Below are positions 37,161 through 45,890 of a stretch of 64,000 bases of DNA, one piece after another. Below the pieces are notes generated by a model. That model had not been told where the DNA came from, ran no database searches, and saw nothing but the letters and a program-made list of their open reading frames with translations. The translations under genes were made by a program, and so were the position numbers. Each line of letters opens with the position of its first letter. Positions within the stretch are counted from its first letter, which is position 1. The stretch is from the NCBI GenBank assembly GCA_964577955.1, contig CAZOAZ010000005.1, positions 62,001 through 126,000 of the forward strand, read 5' to 3'. The DNA comes from CADEEX01 sp964577955. Lineage in GTDB: Bacteria > Acidobacteriota > Vicinamibacteria > Vicinamibacterales > CAVVIG01.

Positions 37161-38860
37161 TATTCGTAGATCGCGAAGGAGTACACGGCATCACCCACCG
37201 CAACCAGGACGTGCTGGCGTCCGTCGAGCGAGTAGGTCTGCGGCGCGTTCGAGATCGTGCCGATTCGCGAATGCCAGATCGGCGTGCCCTTGCTGGCATC
37301 AAAGGCGACGAAGTTGCCGCCAGCATCACCCGTGAAGACCAGATCACCGGCCGTGGCGAGAATGCCGCCGGCGCCACCCGCGCCGGTCACCCCGGGAAAT
37401 CGATGCCGCCAGGTCACCTTGCCAGTTCGATAGTCGATCGCCGTGAGCGCGCTCGGTGCCGCACCGACGGGAGCCACCGTCTTGCCACCGAGCCCCATCG
37501 AACCGCGCGGATCCGGATCGCTCAAATAGAGCAGATTGAAACCATTCCGCTCGTGCACGTAGAAGAGACCCGTCTTCGGCGAAAACGCCGCCGGCGGCCA
37601 GTTCGTCACGCCGCCCTCGACAGGCGAGACGAGCGAACCCGGAATCGTCGCCGCCTTGCTCGGATCGGGTTCGACCACGCCGGTGGGACGCTGCCCTTGC
37701 GCCCAGTTGGTCGCGGTCCCGTACTTGGTCGTGACGAGATGTTCGCCGGTGACCCGGTCGAGCGTATAGAAATAGCCGTTCCTCGACGCGGTCGACACCA
37801 GTTTCCGTGGCCGTCCGTTGATCGTGCCGTCGATGAGAATCGGCGTCTGCGCGGAATCCCAATCGTGCGTGTCGTGCGTGGATGTCTGGAAGTACCACGC
37901 CATCTTTCCGGTGTCGACGTTGACGGCGATCAGCGAGCAGGTGAACAGGTTGTCGCCGGCGCGGGCCACACCGGTGTAGGCCGGCGTCGGATTGCCGGTG
38001 CCGACGATGTAGAGACGCGTTTCGGGATCGTAGGCGCCGGGCAGCCACACCTGGCCGCCGCCGTGCCGTGCCGCCTCGAGGCTCGGCCACGTCTCGAGAC
38101 CGGGATCGCCCGGCTTCATCGGCACCGTGTAGAGCTTCCACTGCAGCGCGCCGGTTTCCGGATCGAACGACTGGAGAAACCCGGGCATGTCGAGATCGTT
38201 GCCGGTCCCGACCAGAAGATGGTTGTCCACGACGATCGGCGCGGGCGTCGAGAAGTACTGTTCGTCGAAGTCGGCGATCTCGACATTCCAGCGTTCCTTG
38301 CCGGTGCGCGCGTCGAGCGAGACGAGATAGTTGTCCGGCGTCTCGAAATAGAGATAGTTCTTCCAGAGCGCGGCGCCGCGATTTGCGATGTGCGTGCCGC
38401 CGCGGGTCTTCCACACGTAGCGCCACAGTTCGCGGCCGTCGCGCGCATCGATCGCCCACACGTAGTCGGGCGCCGTCACGTAGAGAATGCCGTTGACCTG
38501 GAGAATCGTGCCCTTGACGTTCGCAGCCGCCGGCACACCGCCGTCGGCTGGTCCGTGTCCACCGGTATGGACCGGCGGCGCGCCGATGCGTCCGACACGC
38601 GTCGTGGCCAGACGCGTCACCCAGGCCAGCGACAGCTGTTTCACCGTCGAGCGATTGACCTGCGACAACGCGCTGTAGCGTCGCCCCGTGTAGTCTCCCG
38701 AGTAGGTCGGCCAGGAATCCGACAGCGGCGCGAGCAGTGACGCCGGCTCGACGCCGGCCGAAAGATCGGGAGCGCCCTGGCCTTGCGCGCCGATCAGCAC
38801 ACTGCCCAGCGCGCCGGCCAACAGCATCGCCACCGAACCGATGTACCGCCGCGCGCTCAT
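37160..38860 (-). CDS. PQQ-dependent dehydrogenase (quinoprotein) with Asp-X-Asp metal signature
   Basis: 566 residues. Signal peptide (about 1-25), then WPTYSGDYTGRRYS and the repeated propeller motif AIDARDGRELWRY, SLDARTGKERW, AFDASKGTPIW. The catalytic region reads HDTHDWD (329-335). It aligns with the HDEWD motif of methanol dehydrogenases, which puts the catalytic base at D333 and a second Asp two residues later at D335, the position that marks lanthanide-dependent enzymes (Ala in calcium-type MxaF). No cytochrome domain is fused; a diheme cytochrome c gene directly precedes it and would take the electrons. Substrate could be an alcohol, aldehyde or sugar. Periplasmic. Confidence 0.87.
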   Translation of the reverse strand: MSARRYIGSVAMLLAGALGSVLIGAQGQGAPDLSAGVEPASLLAPLSDSWPTYSGDYTGRRYSALSQVNRSTVKQLSLAWVTRLATTRVGRIGAPPVHTGGHGPADGGVPAAANVKGTILQVNGILYVTAPDYVWAIDARDGRELWRYVWKTRGGTHIANRGAALWKNYLYFETPDNYLVSLDARTGKERWNVEIADFDEQYFSTPAPIVVDNHLLVGTGNDLDMPGFLQSFDPETGALQWKLYTVPMKPGDPGLETWPSLEAARHGGGQVWLPGAYDPETRLYIVGTGNPTPAYTGVARAGDNLFTCSLIAVNVDTGKMAWYFQTSTHDTHDWDSAQTPILIDGTINGRPRKLVSTASRNGYFYTLDRVTGEHLVTTKYGTATNWAQGQRPTGVVEPDPSKAATIPGSLVSPVEGGVTNWPPAAFSPKTGLFYVHERNGFNLLYLSDPDPRGSMGLGGKTVAPVGAAPSALTAIDYRTGKVTWRHRFPGVTGAGGAGGILATAGDLVFTGDAGGNFVAFDASKGTPIWHSRIGTISNAPQTYSLDGRQHVLVAVGDAVYSFAIYE

Positions 38861-39732
38861 TTCAGGGTCACCAGATAGGCGGTCACGTTGTGGATATCGC
38901 GATCGGTGTAAATCTGCAGGAGTTCCTTGTGCCGGGCGAGCGGATCGCGAATCTCAATCGCGGGCGTCTCTCCCACACGACGGAAGGTCTGGCGCTGGCC
39001 GTCCGCAAGAACCAGGGTGACGCTGAAATCATCGATGCGATCCAGGCGGCCCTCGACGCGGCGCCGTCCCGTCGAGACGACGGCCATGACATCACGCTTG
39101 CCTGGTGCGGCGTTGAAGTCGCGCGGCTCCTGCCGGCCGCCGCCGACCCAGAGATTCTGAAGCTGCGCCGGATCGGCAACCCGGCTCGCGATTCCGGCGA
39201 GGTCACCGGTCGCCGAATGGCACGTTCCGCAGAGCTCCGAGAAGAATGTTTCGCCCGCGGCCGCATCGCCGACCAGGATGTTCAGCGCAACCGGCGGCCC
39301 GGCCGGCGGCGCCCCTTGAGCCCGTCCCTGCGCGAGCACGCTGTGGATATAGATCGCCACGGCGACGCCATCGTCCGGCGGCAGATCGACCGCCGGCATC
39401 CCGGCGCGGGCGCCCTGCAGAATCGGCAGCAGGGCCTCGCCCTTCTGATCGTTCAGCATCGCGTCCGATCGCAGGAGGTTCGGCCCGCCCATATCGCCGC
39501 CGCGCAGGTCGGCGCCGTGGCAACCGCGGCACGAGATGTCGTAGACGCGCTTGCCGCGGGCAATCTGTTCGGGATCGTCAGGCGGACGCTGCTGCGCCGG
39601 AAATCTGAAGATCGGCTGGCCCGGCGGCGGAGTGGCGGGTGCCTGGGCCGCAGCGGAGACCACGAGGCAGGCGACCCACAACGCGATGAGACCGCTGATG
39701 CGCCGGTGGGTTGGCCTCGAGCCGGTGTCCAT
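38857..39732 (-). CDS. Diheme cytochrome c
   Basis: 291 residues from the ATG at 39,732. Signal peptide (about 10-29), then two c-type heme motifs: CRGCH (68-72) with ADLRGGDMGGPNLLRS after it, and CGTCH (168-172). The C-terminal about 90 residues form a beta-rich unit (GRRRVEGRLDRIDDFSVTLVLADG) found in cytochromes that accompany PQQ dehydrogenases. Its stop overlaps the PQQ gene start by 4 bases, so the two are co-translated. It is the likely electron acceptor of the quinoprotein. Confidence 0.88.
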   Translation of the reverse strand: MDTGSRPTHRRISGLIALWVACLVVSAAAQAPATPPPGQPIFRFPAQQRPPDDPEQIARGKRVYDISCRGCHGADLRGGDMGGPNLLRSDAMLNDQKGEALLPILQGARAGMPAVDLPPDDGVAVAIYIHSVLAQGRAQGAPPAGPPVALNILVGDAAAGETFFSELCGTCHSATGDLAGIASRVADPAQLQNLWVGGGRQEPRDFNAAPGKRDVMAVVSTGRRRVEGRLDRIDDFSVTLVLADGQRQTFRRVGETPAIEIRDPLARHKELLQIYTDRDIHNVTAYLVTLK

Positions 39733-39807
39733 GACTCCCCTGACAGGAATACGCTCTGTGGCAATGAGCCGGGCGCGTGATAATACCGCACTGCAGAGGA
39801 GCACACC
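39733..39807. promoter_or_regulatory. Divergent promoter region
   Basis: Seventy-five bases between the divergent starts of the cytochrome c operon (minus) and the Tat-exported isomerase gene (plus). It must contain both promoters; no clear operator palindrome is visible. Confidence 0.5.
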
Positions 39808-40743
39808 ATGAGCCGCGACACCCGTGACCCGCGCGCGTTCACCCGGCGTGAGTTCGGCCAGCTGACACTCGGCGCCGCATCCGCGGCGCTCGGCCTCGCG
39901 GCGTCCGAACAGGCGCTCGGCGCGGCCGCGATCAACTCCCGCATCCGCGGCGTGCAGCTCGGTGCGATCACCTACAGCTTCCGGGCGCTCGCCACGGCCC
40001 AGGACATCGTGAAAGCGATGCAATCGATCGGGCTCGGCGAAGTCGAGCTGATGTCCAACCATGCGGAGGCGCTGGCCGGAGCGCCGACCGGACCGAACGT
40101 GGTGGACGCGCTCCGCGAGTGGCGGGGCCGCACGACGCCGTCCACGTGGGCGCCGGTGCGACGCATCTTCGACAACGCCGGGATCGACCTTCGATCGCTC
40201 TGCTACAACATGAACGTCCGGACGATGTCGGACACGGACATCGAGTACGGCTTGTCGATGGCCACGCATCTCGGCGTGAAGGTGATGTCGACATCCACGC
40301 AAGTCAGCATGGCGAGACGGGTGGCGCCGCTCGCCGACAAACACCGGATCATCGTCGCCTATCACGGCCACGCCAACATCCAGGATGCGGACGAAGTCTC
40401 CACGCCGCAGAGTTTCGCCGCGTGCCTGGCGTTGTCGAAGAACCACGCGATCAATCTCGACATCGGACATTTCACCGCAGCCGGGTTCGATGCCGTCGCG
40501 TTTCTGCGCGAGCAGCACGCGCGGATCACGCATCTTCATTTGAAGGACCGCCGCACACCCGCCAATGGCGGCGCGAATGTCGCCTGGGGGCAGGGCAACA
40601 CGCCGATCGCCGAAGTCCTGCACGTCCTCAGTCGCGAGCGCTGGGACATCCCGGCCAACATCGAGTTCGAATACCCGGGCGATCCGCTGGTGGAGGTCCC
40701 GAAGTGCTTCGAGTACTGCAAGGGCGCGCTCGCCGCCCTCTAG
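39808..40743 (+). CDS. Tat-exported TIM-barrel sugar isomerase/epimerase-like protein
   Basis: 311 residues. The N terminus has a twin-arginine signal (FTRREFGQLTLGAASAA). The rest is an AP-endonuclease-2-type TIM barrel: GVQLGAITYSFRALA, GLGEVELMSNHAEAL, AYHGHANIQD, INLDIGHFTAAG, THLHLKDRR and NIEFEYPGD supply the His, Asp and Glu metal ligands. Acidobacteria have many such exported barrels of unknown substrate. Divergent from the cytochrome/PQQ operon and 4 bases upstream of the transporter gene. Confidence 0.85.
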   Translation: MSRDTRDPRAFTRREFGQLTLGAASAALGLAASEQALGAAAINSRIRGVQLGAITYSFRALATAQDIVKAMQSIGLGEVELMSNHAEALAGAPTGPNVVDALREWRGRTTPSTWAPVRRIFDNAGIDLRSLCYNMNVRTMSDTDIEYGLSMATHLGVKVMSTSTQVSMARRVAPLADKHRIIVAYHGHANIQDADEVSTPQSFAACLALSKNHAINLDIGHFTAAGFDAVAFLREQHARITHLHLKDRRTPANGGANVAWGQGNTPIAEVLHVLSRERWDIPANIEFEYPGDPLVEVPKCFEYCKGALAAL

Positions 40744-40747
40744 CCGC

Positions 40748-41956
40748 ATGAGCACACGGGCGCGGCTCGGCGCCATGATGTTCCTCCAGTACTTCATCTG
40801 GGGGGCGTGGTTCGTCACGATGGGCACGTACCTGGGCGAGACGTTGAAGTTCTCGGGCGCCCAGATCGGCCTGGCGTACGGTGCGACTGCCGTGGCTGCG
40901 CTCGTCTCACCCTTTTTTCTGGGCGTTGCCGCCGATCGCTTTCTCGCATCCGAAAAGCTGCTGGCGCTCCTCCATCTTCTCGGCGCCGGCCTGATGTGGC
41001 TGGTTTCGACGCAAACCGAGTGGAGCACGTTCTATCCGCTCCTCATCGCATACGCCCTCTGCTACATGCCGACGCTCTCGCTCACGAACTCGGTCTCGTT
41101 CCACCACGTCGTCGATCCGGCGCGAGACTTTCCGGTCATTCGGGTGCTCGGCACCATCGGCTGGATTGTCGCGGGGGTTCTCGTCGGCAAGGTGCTGCAT
41201 GCCGATGCGTTGGCGACGCCGATGCGGCTGGCCGCGGCCGGGTCGCTCGCGATGGGGATCTACTCGTTCTTTCTGCCGCACACGCCGCCGAAGGCGGCCG
41301 GTGCGCCGTTCTCGCTGCGCAATGCGCTCGGCCTCGACGCGCTGCACCTGCTGAACGAGCGCGGCTTCGCGGTCTTCGTCCTCGGCTCCTTCCTGCTGTG
41401 CATCCCGCTGCAGTTCTATTACGCCTTTACCAATCCGTTTCTGAATGAGATTCGTGCGCCGGAGCCGGCGTTCATCCAGACCTTCGGCCAGGTCAGCGAA
41501 ATCGGGTTCATGCTCCTGCTGCCGGTGATGCTGCGGCGGCTCGGCATCAAGGTGATCATGCTGGTCGGGATGGCGGCGTGGGCGCTGCGGTATCTCGCCT
41601 TTGGCTGGGGCGACGCGGGCACCGGCATGTGGCTGCTCTACGCCGGCATCCTGCTGCACGGCGTCTGCTATGACTTCTTCTTCGTCGGCGGCCAGATCTA
41701 CACCGACCAGCGTGCCGGACCGAAGACGCGGGCGGCGGCGCAGGGATTCCTGAATCTCGTCACCAACGGCCTGGGCTACTTTGTCGGCGCATTTGCCTCA
41801 GGGCGCGTCGTCGATGCTTATGCTGTGGCGGGCGGCGGCCACGACTGGCGGGCGATCTGGATCGTCCCGGCGATCGGTGCCGCGGTCGTGTTCGTGTTCT
41901 TCGCGCTCACCTTCACGACACCGCGAACGAGCCCAGCGCTTTCGCAGTCAACCTAG
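40748..41956 (+). CDS. MFS transporter, NupG/XapB-like
   Basis: 402 residues, twelve hydrophobic helices. MMFLQYFIWGAWFVTMGTYL, GAQIGLAYGATAVAALVSPFFLGVAADRF and YALCYMPTLSLTNSVSFHH are typical of the nucleoside:H+ symporter group; FIQTFGQVSEIGFMLLLP is their mid-protein signature. In soil bacteria relatives take up sugars or nucleosides. It follows the exported isomerase by 4 bases, which suggests uptake of that enzyme's product. Confidence 0.87.
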   Translation: MSTRARLGAMMFLQYFIWGAWFVTMGTYLGETLKFSGAQIGLAYGATAVAALVSPFFLGVAADRFLASEKLLALLHLLGAGLMWLVSTQTEWSTFYPLLIAYALCYMPTLSLTNSVSFHHVVDPARDFPVIRVLGTIGWIVAGVLVGKVLHADALATPMRLAAAGSLAMGIYSFFLPHTPPKAAGAPFSLRNALGLDALHLLNERGFAVFVLGSFLLCIPLQFYYAFTNPFLNEIRAPEPAFIQTFGQVSEIGFMLLLPVMLRRLGIKVIMLVGMAAWALRYLAFGWGDAGTGMWLLYAGILLHGVCYDFFFVGGQIYTDQRAGPKTRAAAQGFLNLVTNGLGYFVGAFASGRVVDAYAVAGGGHDWRAIWIVPAIGAAVVFVFFALTFTTPRTSPALSQST

Positions 41957-41974
41957 TACTTCCGACGAACATTA

Positions 41975-42200
41975 GAGCTTTCAACACAGAGAGCACAGAG
42001 TTCACAGAGACGATCCTGGTTGTTGCGACGATGGTTCTCGACGCGCCGCCGCGAAGCGGCGGTCTCCGCCGGCTCCGCCGGCCGGCGCGCGTCGAGTCCA
42101 GCAACATCGCGCGTCCTCCGTGCCTCAGTGCCTCCGTGGCGCATTGGAACTCCGCGAACTCACTTCCATTCGATTCCGTGTTTTCGTGTTTTCGTGGCGC
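41975..42200. repeat. Large imperfect inverted repeat with CACAGAG/CACGGAG flanks
   Basis: Between the convergent transporter and sulfatase genes. Core hairpin from TGTTGC (42,020) to GCAACA (about 42,107), with inner arms CTCGACGCGCCG and its near complement. Outside lie purine-rich phrases (CACAGAGAGCACAGAGTTCACAGAG, left) and their approximate complement (CTCCGTGCCTCAGTGCCTCCGTGG, right), then TTCGTGTTTTCGTGGCGC. It may terminate both transcripts and looks like a degenerate palindromic mobile repeat. Confidence 0.55.
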
Positions 42201-42218
42201 ATTTTGAGAACCCCGTAG

Positions 42219-43643
42219 TCACCGGGGTGCCGCTGCAGGCAGCAGCGCGTCGAAGAGCGGCTTGCCTGGTTGCAGGTTTCTTCGGTGCGCATCAACCTCA
42301 CGCTGGATGTCCGCGAGGACGTCCGGATGGCGTGCGGCGATATCGCGCTGTTCTCCAGGATCGTCGGCGAGATTGAAGAGAAGCGGCGGCGTGCGAACCT
42401 GTCTGGCCTGGCCGTCGCCATACGCCCCGCTGGTGATGAAGTGCGCCTTGTAGGCGCCTTTGCGCACTGCGCGGAGTTCGTCGTCCCAGTAGTAGAACAG
42501 CGTGCGCCGCGGGCTGGGACCAGTGCCCTGGAGCGGCGCGCGCAGGCTGACGCCATCAAGCACGCGATCCGCGGGCGGCGCGGCGCCTGACAGGTCCGCC
42601 GCCGTCGCGAAGAGATCCATGGCCGATCCGATGTCCGTCACGACCGCGGGACGAACCGTTCCGGGCCACCAGAAAATCGCCGGCGTCCGGACGCCGCCTT
42701 CCCAGGTCGTCCCTTTTCCCTCGCGGAGTGGCCCGGCGGATCCGCCGTGATCGCCAAACGGCAGCCAGGGACCGTTGTCGCTGGTGAAGACCACCAGCGT
42801 ACGGCGATCCACGCCGGCGGCCTTGAGTGCATCGAGAATCTGACCGGTGCTCCAGTCGATCTCCTCGATCACGTCGCCGTACATCCCGCCGGCCGAGTGA
42901 TTGACGAAGTCAGACGAACGCGCGAGCGGAATGTGCGGCAGCGAATGTGCGACGTAGAGAAAGAATGGCCTCGCGCGATTGGCGGCAATGAACGCCGTGG
43001 CTTCCTCGGTGTAACGTTTGGTCAGCGTGCGATGGTCGACCGGGCGCTCGATGACGCTGCCGTTGCGCATCAACGGAACGTCCCAGTATTCTGGTTTGGG
43101 ATCGTAGTACGCGGCGGTCTTATATCCGTTGTCGCGCGGCACCGTCATGCGCATGTCGTGCGAGTACGGCAACCCGAACCAGGCGTCGAACCCCTGCGCC
43201 ATCGGCAGGAACTGCGGAAGCTGCCCCAGATGCCACTTGCCCACCATGCCGGTCGCATAGCCGCGCGACTTGAGCAGCTCGGCGATCGTCATCTCGCCGG
43301 GAGGCAATCCTTCCGCGGCATTGTCGCGCAGCACTTTGGGTGCCGTTCCGGCCGCGATTCCGTACATGCCGCTGCGGATCGGCAGGCGGCCCGTCAACAG
43401 CGCAGCGCGGCTGGGTGAACAGACCGGCTGAACATAGAAGTTCGTCCACTTCTGCCCCTCGGCCGCCATCGCATCGAGGCGTGGCGTCTTGTTGTTGGGG
43501 CTGCCAAAGCCGCCGAGATCGCCATAACCCATGTCATCGGCCAGGATGATCACGACATTCGGTGCCTGCGGTGATTGCGCGCGGAGCGTCCAGGCGCCAG
43601 CGACCGCCGCGATCGCGCCGACGACATGGAACACGCGTCTCAT
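42219..43643 (-). CDS. Sulfatase (arylsulfatase type), exported
   Basis: 474 residues from the ATG at 43,643. Signal peptide (MRRVFHVVGAIAAVAGAWTLRA), metal site NVVIILADDMGYGD, and the active-site motif VCSPSRAALLTGR in which the Cys would be turned into formylglycine. KWHLG and the SDNGPW metal loop are also present. No formylglycine-generating enzyme gene is in the window. By family it removes sulfate from aryl sulfates or sulfated polysaccharides in the periplasm. It is 4 bases downstream of pdxJ on the same strand. Confidence 0.92.
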   Translation of the reverse strand: MRRVFHVVGAIAAVAGAWTLRAQSPQAPNVVIILADDMGYGDLGGFGSPNNKTPRLDAMAAEGQKWTNFYVQPVCSPSRAALLTGRLPIRSGMYGIAAGTAPKVLRDNAAEGLPPGEMTIAELLKSRGYATGMVGKWHLGQLPQFLPMAQGFDAWFGLPYSHDMRMTVPRDNGYKTAAYYDPKPEYWDVPLMRNGSVIERPVDHRTLTKRYTEEATAFIAANRARPFFLYVAHSLPHIPLARSSDFVNHSAGGMYGDVIEEIDWSTGQILDALKAAGVDRRTLVVFTSDNGPWLPFGDHGGSAGPLREGKGTTWEGGVRTPAIFWWPGTVRPAVVTDIGSAMDLFATAADLSGAAPPADRVLDGVSLRAPLQGTGPSPRRTLFYYWDDELRAVRKGAYKAHFITSGAYGDGQARQVRTPPLLFNLADDPGEQRDIAARHPDVLADIQREVDAHRRNLQPGKPLFDALLPAAAPR

Positions 43644-43647
43644 GAGG

Positions 43648-44397
43648 TCACCGTTGCGGATGCTGGCCGAGCACCGCCAGGTACTCGCGTAACACGGTAT
43701 CCAGGCCGACGAACAACGCACGCGACACGATGGCGTGACCGATCGAGACTTCGTCCAGGTACGGCAGCTCGCGAAAGAGCACCAGGTTGTCGAGGTCGAG
43801 GTCGTGTCCGGCGTTGACGCCCATGCCGAGGCCGTGCGCGGTGCGCGCGGTCTCCGCGCACGCCGCGAATGCGCGGCGCCCCTCTCCGGGACTTTCCTCG
43901 AAGGCCCGCGCAAACGGTTCGGTGTAGATCTCGATCCGATCGGCACCGCAGCGGGCGGCAAGCTGCGCCGCCTCCACCATCGGGTCGACGAACACGCTGA
44001 CGCGGATGCCGGCGGCCTTGAGATCCCGAATGACCGCCGGCAGGCGATCGAGCTCGGGTCCTGAACGCCATCCAGCCTGGCTGGTGATCTCCCCTGGAGT
44101 CACCGGCACGAGCGTGCACTGCGCCGGCCGCACCTCGTGCACGAGTTCGAGCAGATCCGGCCGCGGATCCCCTTCGATGTTCAACTCCACGTCGTCGCGC
44201 CGGCTCTTGAGCGCGCGGGCGATGTCGTGGACGTCCTCGGGACGGATGTGCCGCTGATCGGCGCGAGGGTGCACGGTGATCCCGGTTATGCCCGCCTCCA
44301 GGCAGACACGCACGGCCTCCAACACTCGCGGTTCCCTGCCGCCGCGCGAATTGCGGAGCGTCGCGATTTTGTTGACGTTCACGGAAAGGCGGATCAT
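43648..44397 (-). CDS. pdxJ: Pyridoxine 5'-phosphate synthase PdxJ
   Basis: 249 residues from the ATG at 44,397 (MIRLSVNVNKIATLRNSRGG). Further PdxJ signatures: GITVHPRADQRHI, CTLVPVTPGEITSQAGW, RVSVFVDP, IEIYTEPFA and GMGVNAGHDLDLDNL. It condenses 1-deoxyxylulose-5-phosphate with 3-amino-2-oxopropyl phosphate in vitamin B6 synthesis. Longer in-frame sequence upstream is made of the GGTGC phrase repeat and is not part of the gene. Confidence 0.95.
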   Translation of the reverse strand: MIRLSVNVNKIATLRNSRGGREPRVLEAVRVCLEAGITGITVHPRADQRHIRPEDVHDIARALKSRRDDVELNIEGDPRPDLLELVHEVRPAQCTLVPVTPGEITSQAGWRSGPELDRLPAVIRDLKAAGIRVSVFVDPMVEAAQLAARCGADRIEIYTEPFARAFEESPGEGRRAFAACAETARTAHGLGMGVNAGHDLDLDNLVLFRELPYLDEVSIGHAIVSRALFVGLDTVLREYLAVLGQHPQR

Positions 44398-44404
44398 TGG
44401 AACC

Positions 44405-44490
44405 GGTGCGATGTGCGCGGTGCACGGTGCACGGTGCTGGTGCAGCGTGCGAGGTGCGGAGTGCGAGCTGCGTGCGCAGGGCGCGCACAA
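44405..44490. repeat. GGTGC/GTGCG degenerate phrase repeat
   Basis: About ten degenerate copies of a 7-8 base unit (CGGTGCA, TGGTGCA, AGGTGCG) upstream of pdxJ. Similar GGTGCTA copies lie at 47,314-47,340. Confidence 0.6.
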
Positions 44491-44521
44491 GACGACGTCA
44501 CGCTGACAGAATAGCGCAGGT

Positions 44522-45409
44522 CTATCGGGTTGACCCGAATCGACTTATGGCATCGCCGATAACCATGTCGGCAAAGGCGAGCACGTCGCGGCGGCGGGTG
44601 ATTGGCGTTCGGTAGAGCGAGCCGCCGTCAGCATTGGAGCGGCGGCTAAGCTCGCCAAGCATCTCGGCCACGGCACTCGGCAGGTCGGCCCGCGCGCGGT
44701 CGGCGCGGCGGATTCTGAGCGCTTCGCGCAGCACCAGATGCCACCGGGACGGAAATGTCTGAAGCCCGTACTCGCCCGAGCCTTCCTTGGAGACAATTCG
44801 GCCGGTCGCCAGCGTGAAGTGCAGGCGGCACACGCCCAGGACGATCCAGACTGCGCCGTACGAGGTGAACGCGGTCAGGCTCCACGGATCGCCGAACCGC
44901 CGGGCGCGACGGAGCAGCGGCCGCCAGTACGTGTCGTAGTTCCCGAGCGTCCAGGACTTGAGCGCCGCTCCATCATTCCAGATCGTCAGAGCCGAAGGTT
45001 CTGGACCGCGGCAGCAGACACCATATTCAGCAACGGTATGCCACGTCACCGGATCGCAATCGCCGCCGCCGCTCGCGCGAAAGCGCCCCTGATAGACGTA
45101 GGGACCCGGCCCTGCTTGCCGGGGATCGCACGCGAGCTCGTCCCATGTGACGTAGCGGCCGTCAAAGAATGGACGACGAAACCGCTGACGCAGCTCCTCG
45201 TGCGCGCGTGCAAGCGCGATCAGCGCTGAAGCATCCGGCGGCTGCGCCGTGACGGCAAGAAAGTCGATATCGCTGGTTCCGGGACGGAATTCGTTCAGCG
45301 CGACTGATCCGGTCAGATACAGACCTTCGACAAGTCGGGGCGCTTCACGATCCGAAGCTTCAAGATAGGCGCCGACGATCGGGTCGACCTGATCGTGGAT
45401 CGGCTTCAC
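44522..45409 (-). CDS. AadA-like nucleotidyltransferase with DUF4111
   Basis: 295 residues. The nucleotidyltransferase motif LYLTGSVALNEFRPGTSDIDFLAV (GS then DxD) is typical of ANT(3'')-type aminoglycoside adenylyltransferases, and the helical C-terminal half matches DUF4111 (WSLTAFTSYGAVWIVLGVCRLHFTLATGRIVSKEGSGEYGL). Sequence outside the motifs is far from the clinical enzymes, so substrate and any resistance role cannot be stated. It may adenylylate a small molecule other than an antibiotic. Confidence 0.78.
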   Translation of the reverse strand: MKPIHDQVDPIVGAYLEASDREAPRLVEGLYLTGSVALNEFRPGTSDIDFLAVTAQPPDASALIALARAHEELRQRFRRPFFDGRYVTWDELACDPRQAGPGPYVYQGRFRASGGGDCDPVTWHTVAEYGVCCRGPEPSALTIWNDGAALKSWTLGNYDTYWRPLLRRARRFGDPWSLTAFTSYGAVWIVLGVCRLHFTLATGRIVSKEGSGEYGLQTFPSRWHLVLREALRIRRADRARADLPSAVAEMLGELSRRSNADGGSLYRTPITRRRDVLAFADMVIGDAISRFGSTR

Positions 45410-45454
45410 AGTCGAACGCCCGGATCTGCGCTGCTCTGGAAAATCCTGTTCGGT

Positions 45455-45859
45455 CTACTCGCAGTTCACCGACCAGCGAATCCCAAAGCGATCGACAGCC
45501 ACGCCGAACCGGCGCGCCCAGAAGGTCTTCTCGAGCGGCATCTTGATCTCGCCCCCCTCTGCAAGCTGGTCGAAGATGCGTTCCGCGGCCTGCGGATCGT
45601 CCATCTGCAGGATCACCTCGAAGCCGCGCGGCGCTTCGTACCAGTCGGGGTGCACGTCGCCCCCGGAAATCGCGATGTCGCCGATCTTCAGCGTCGCGTG
45701 ATAGATCTTCGCGGCCCACCCTGGAGGCGCGGCGGCCGCGTTCGGCGATTCTCCCCAAGTCATCGTGAAGAGCTGGCCGCCAAGGACGTGCGCGTAGTGC
45801 TTGAACGCGGCCTCGCAGCGGCCGTCGAACATGAGCGAGAGTTGCGGTGTCAGTTTCAT
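45455..45859 (-). CDS. VOC-family protein (PhnB/3-demethylubiquinone-like)
   Basis: 134 residues, PhnB-type VOC fold: TPQLSLMFDGRCEAAFKHYAHVLGG at the start, IAISGGDV, then LQMDDPQAAERIFDQLAEGGEIKMPLEKTFWARRFGVAVDRFGIRW. Members bind a metal or small ligand in a paired beta-alpha-beta fold; most have no known substrate. Confidence 0.87.
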   Translation of the reverse strand: MKLTPQLSLMFDGRCEAAFKHYAHVLGGQLFTMTWGESPNAAAAPPGWAAKIYHATLKIGDIAISGGDVHPDWYEAPRGFEVILQMDDPQAAERIFDQLAEGGEIKMPLEKTFWARRFGVAVDRFGIRWSVNCE

Positions 45860-45890
45860 CGCGTCCAGGTCCCGGAGTCTTCCGCCAGGC

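Noticed and set aside
37145..38740. A 531-codon plus-strand frame opposite the PQQ dehydrogenase gene.
   Set aside because: Arginine-rich shadow frame with no domain; the opposite strand has a signal peptide, propeller motifs and catalytic residues.
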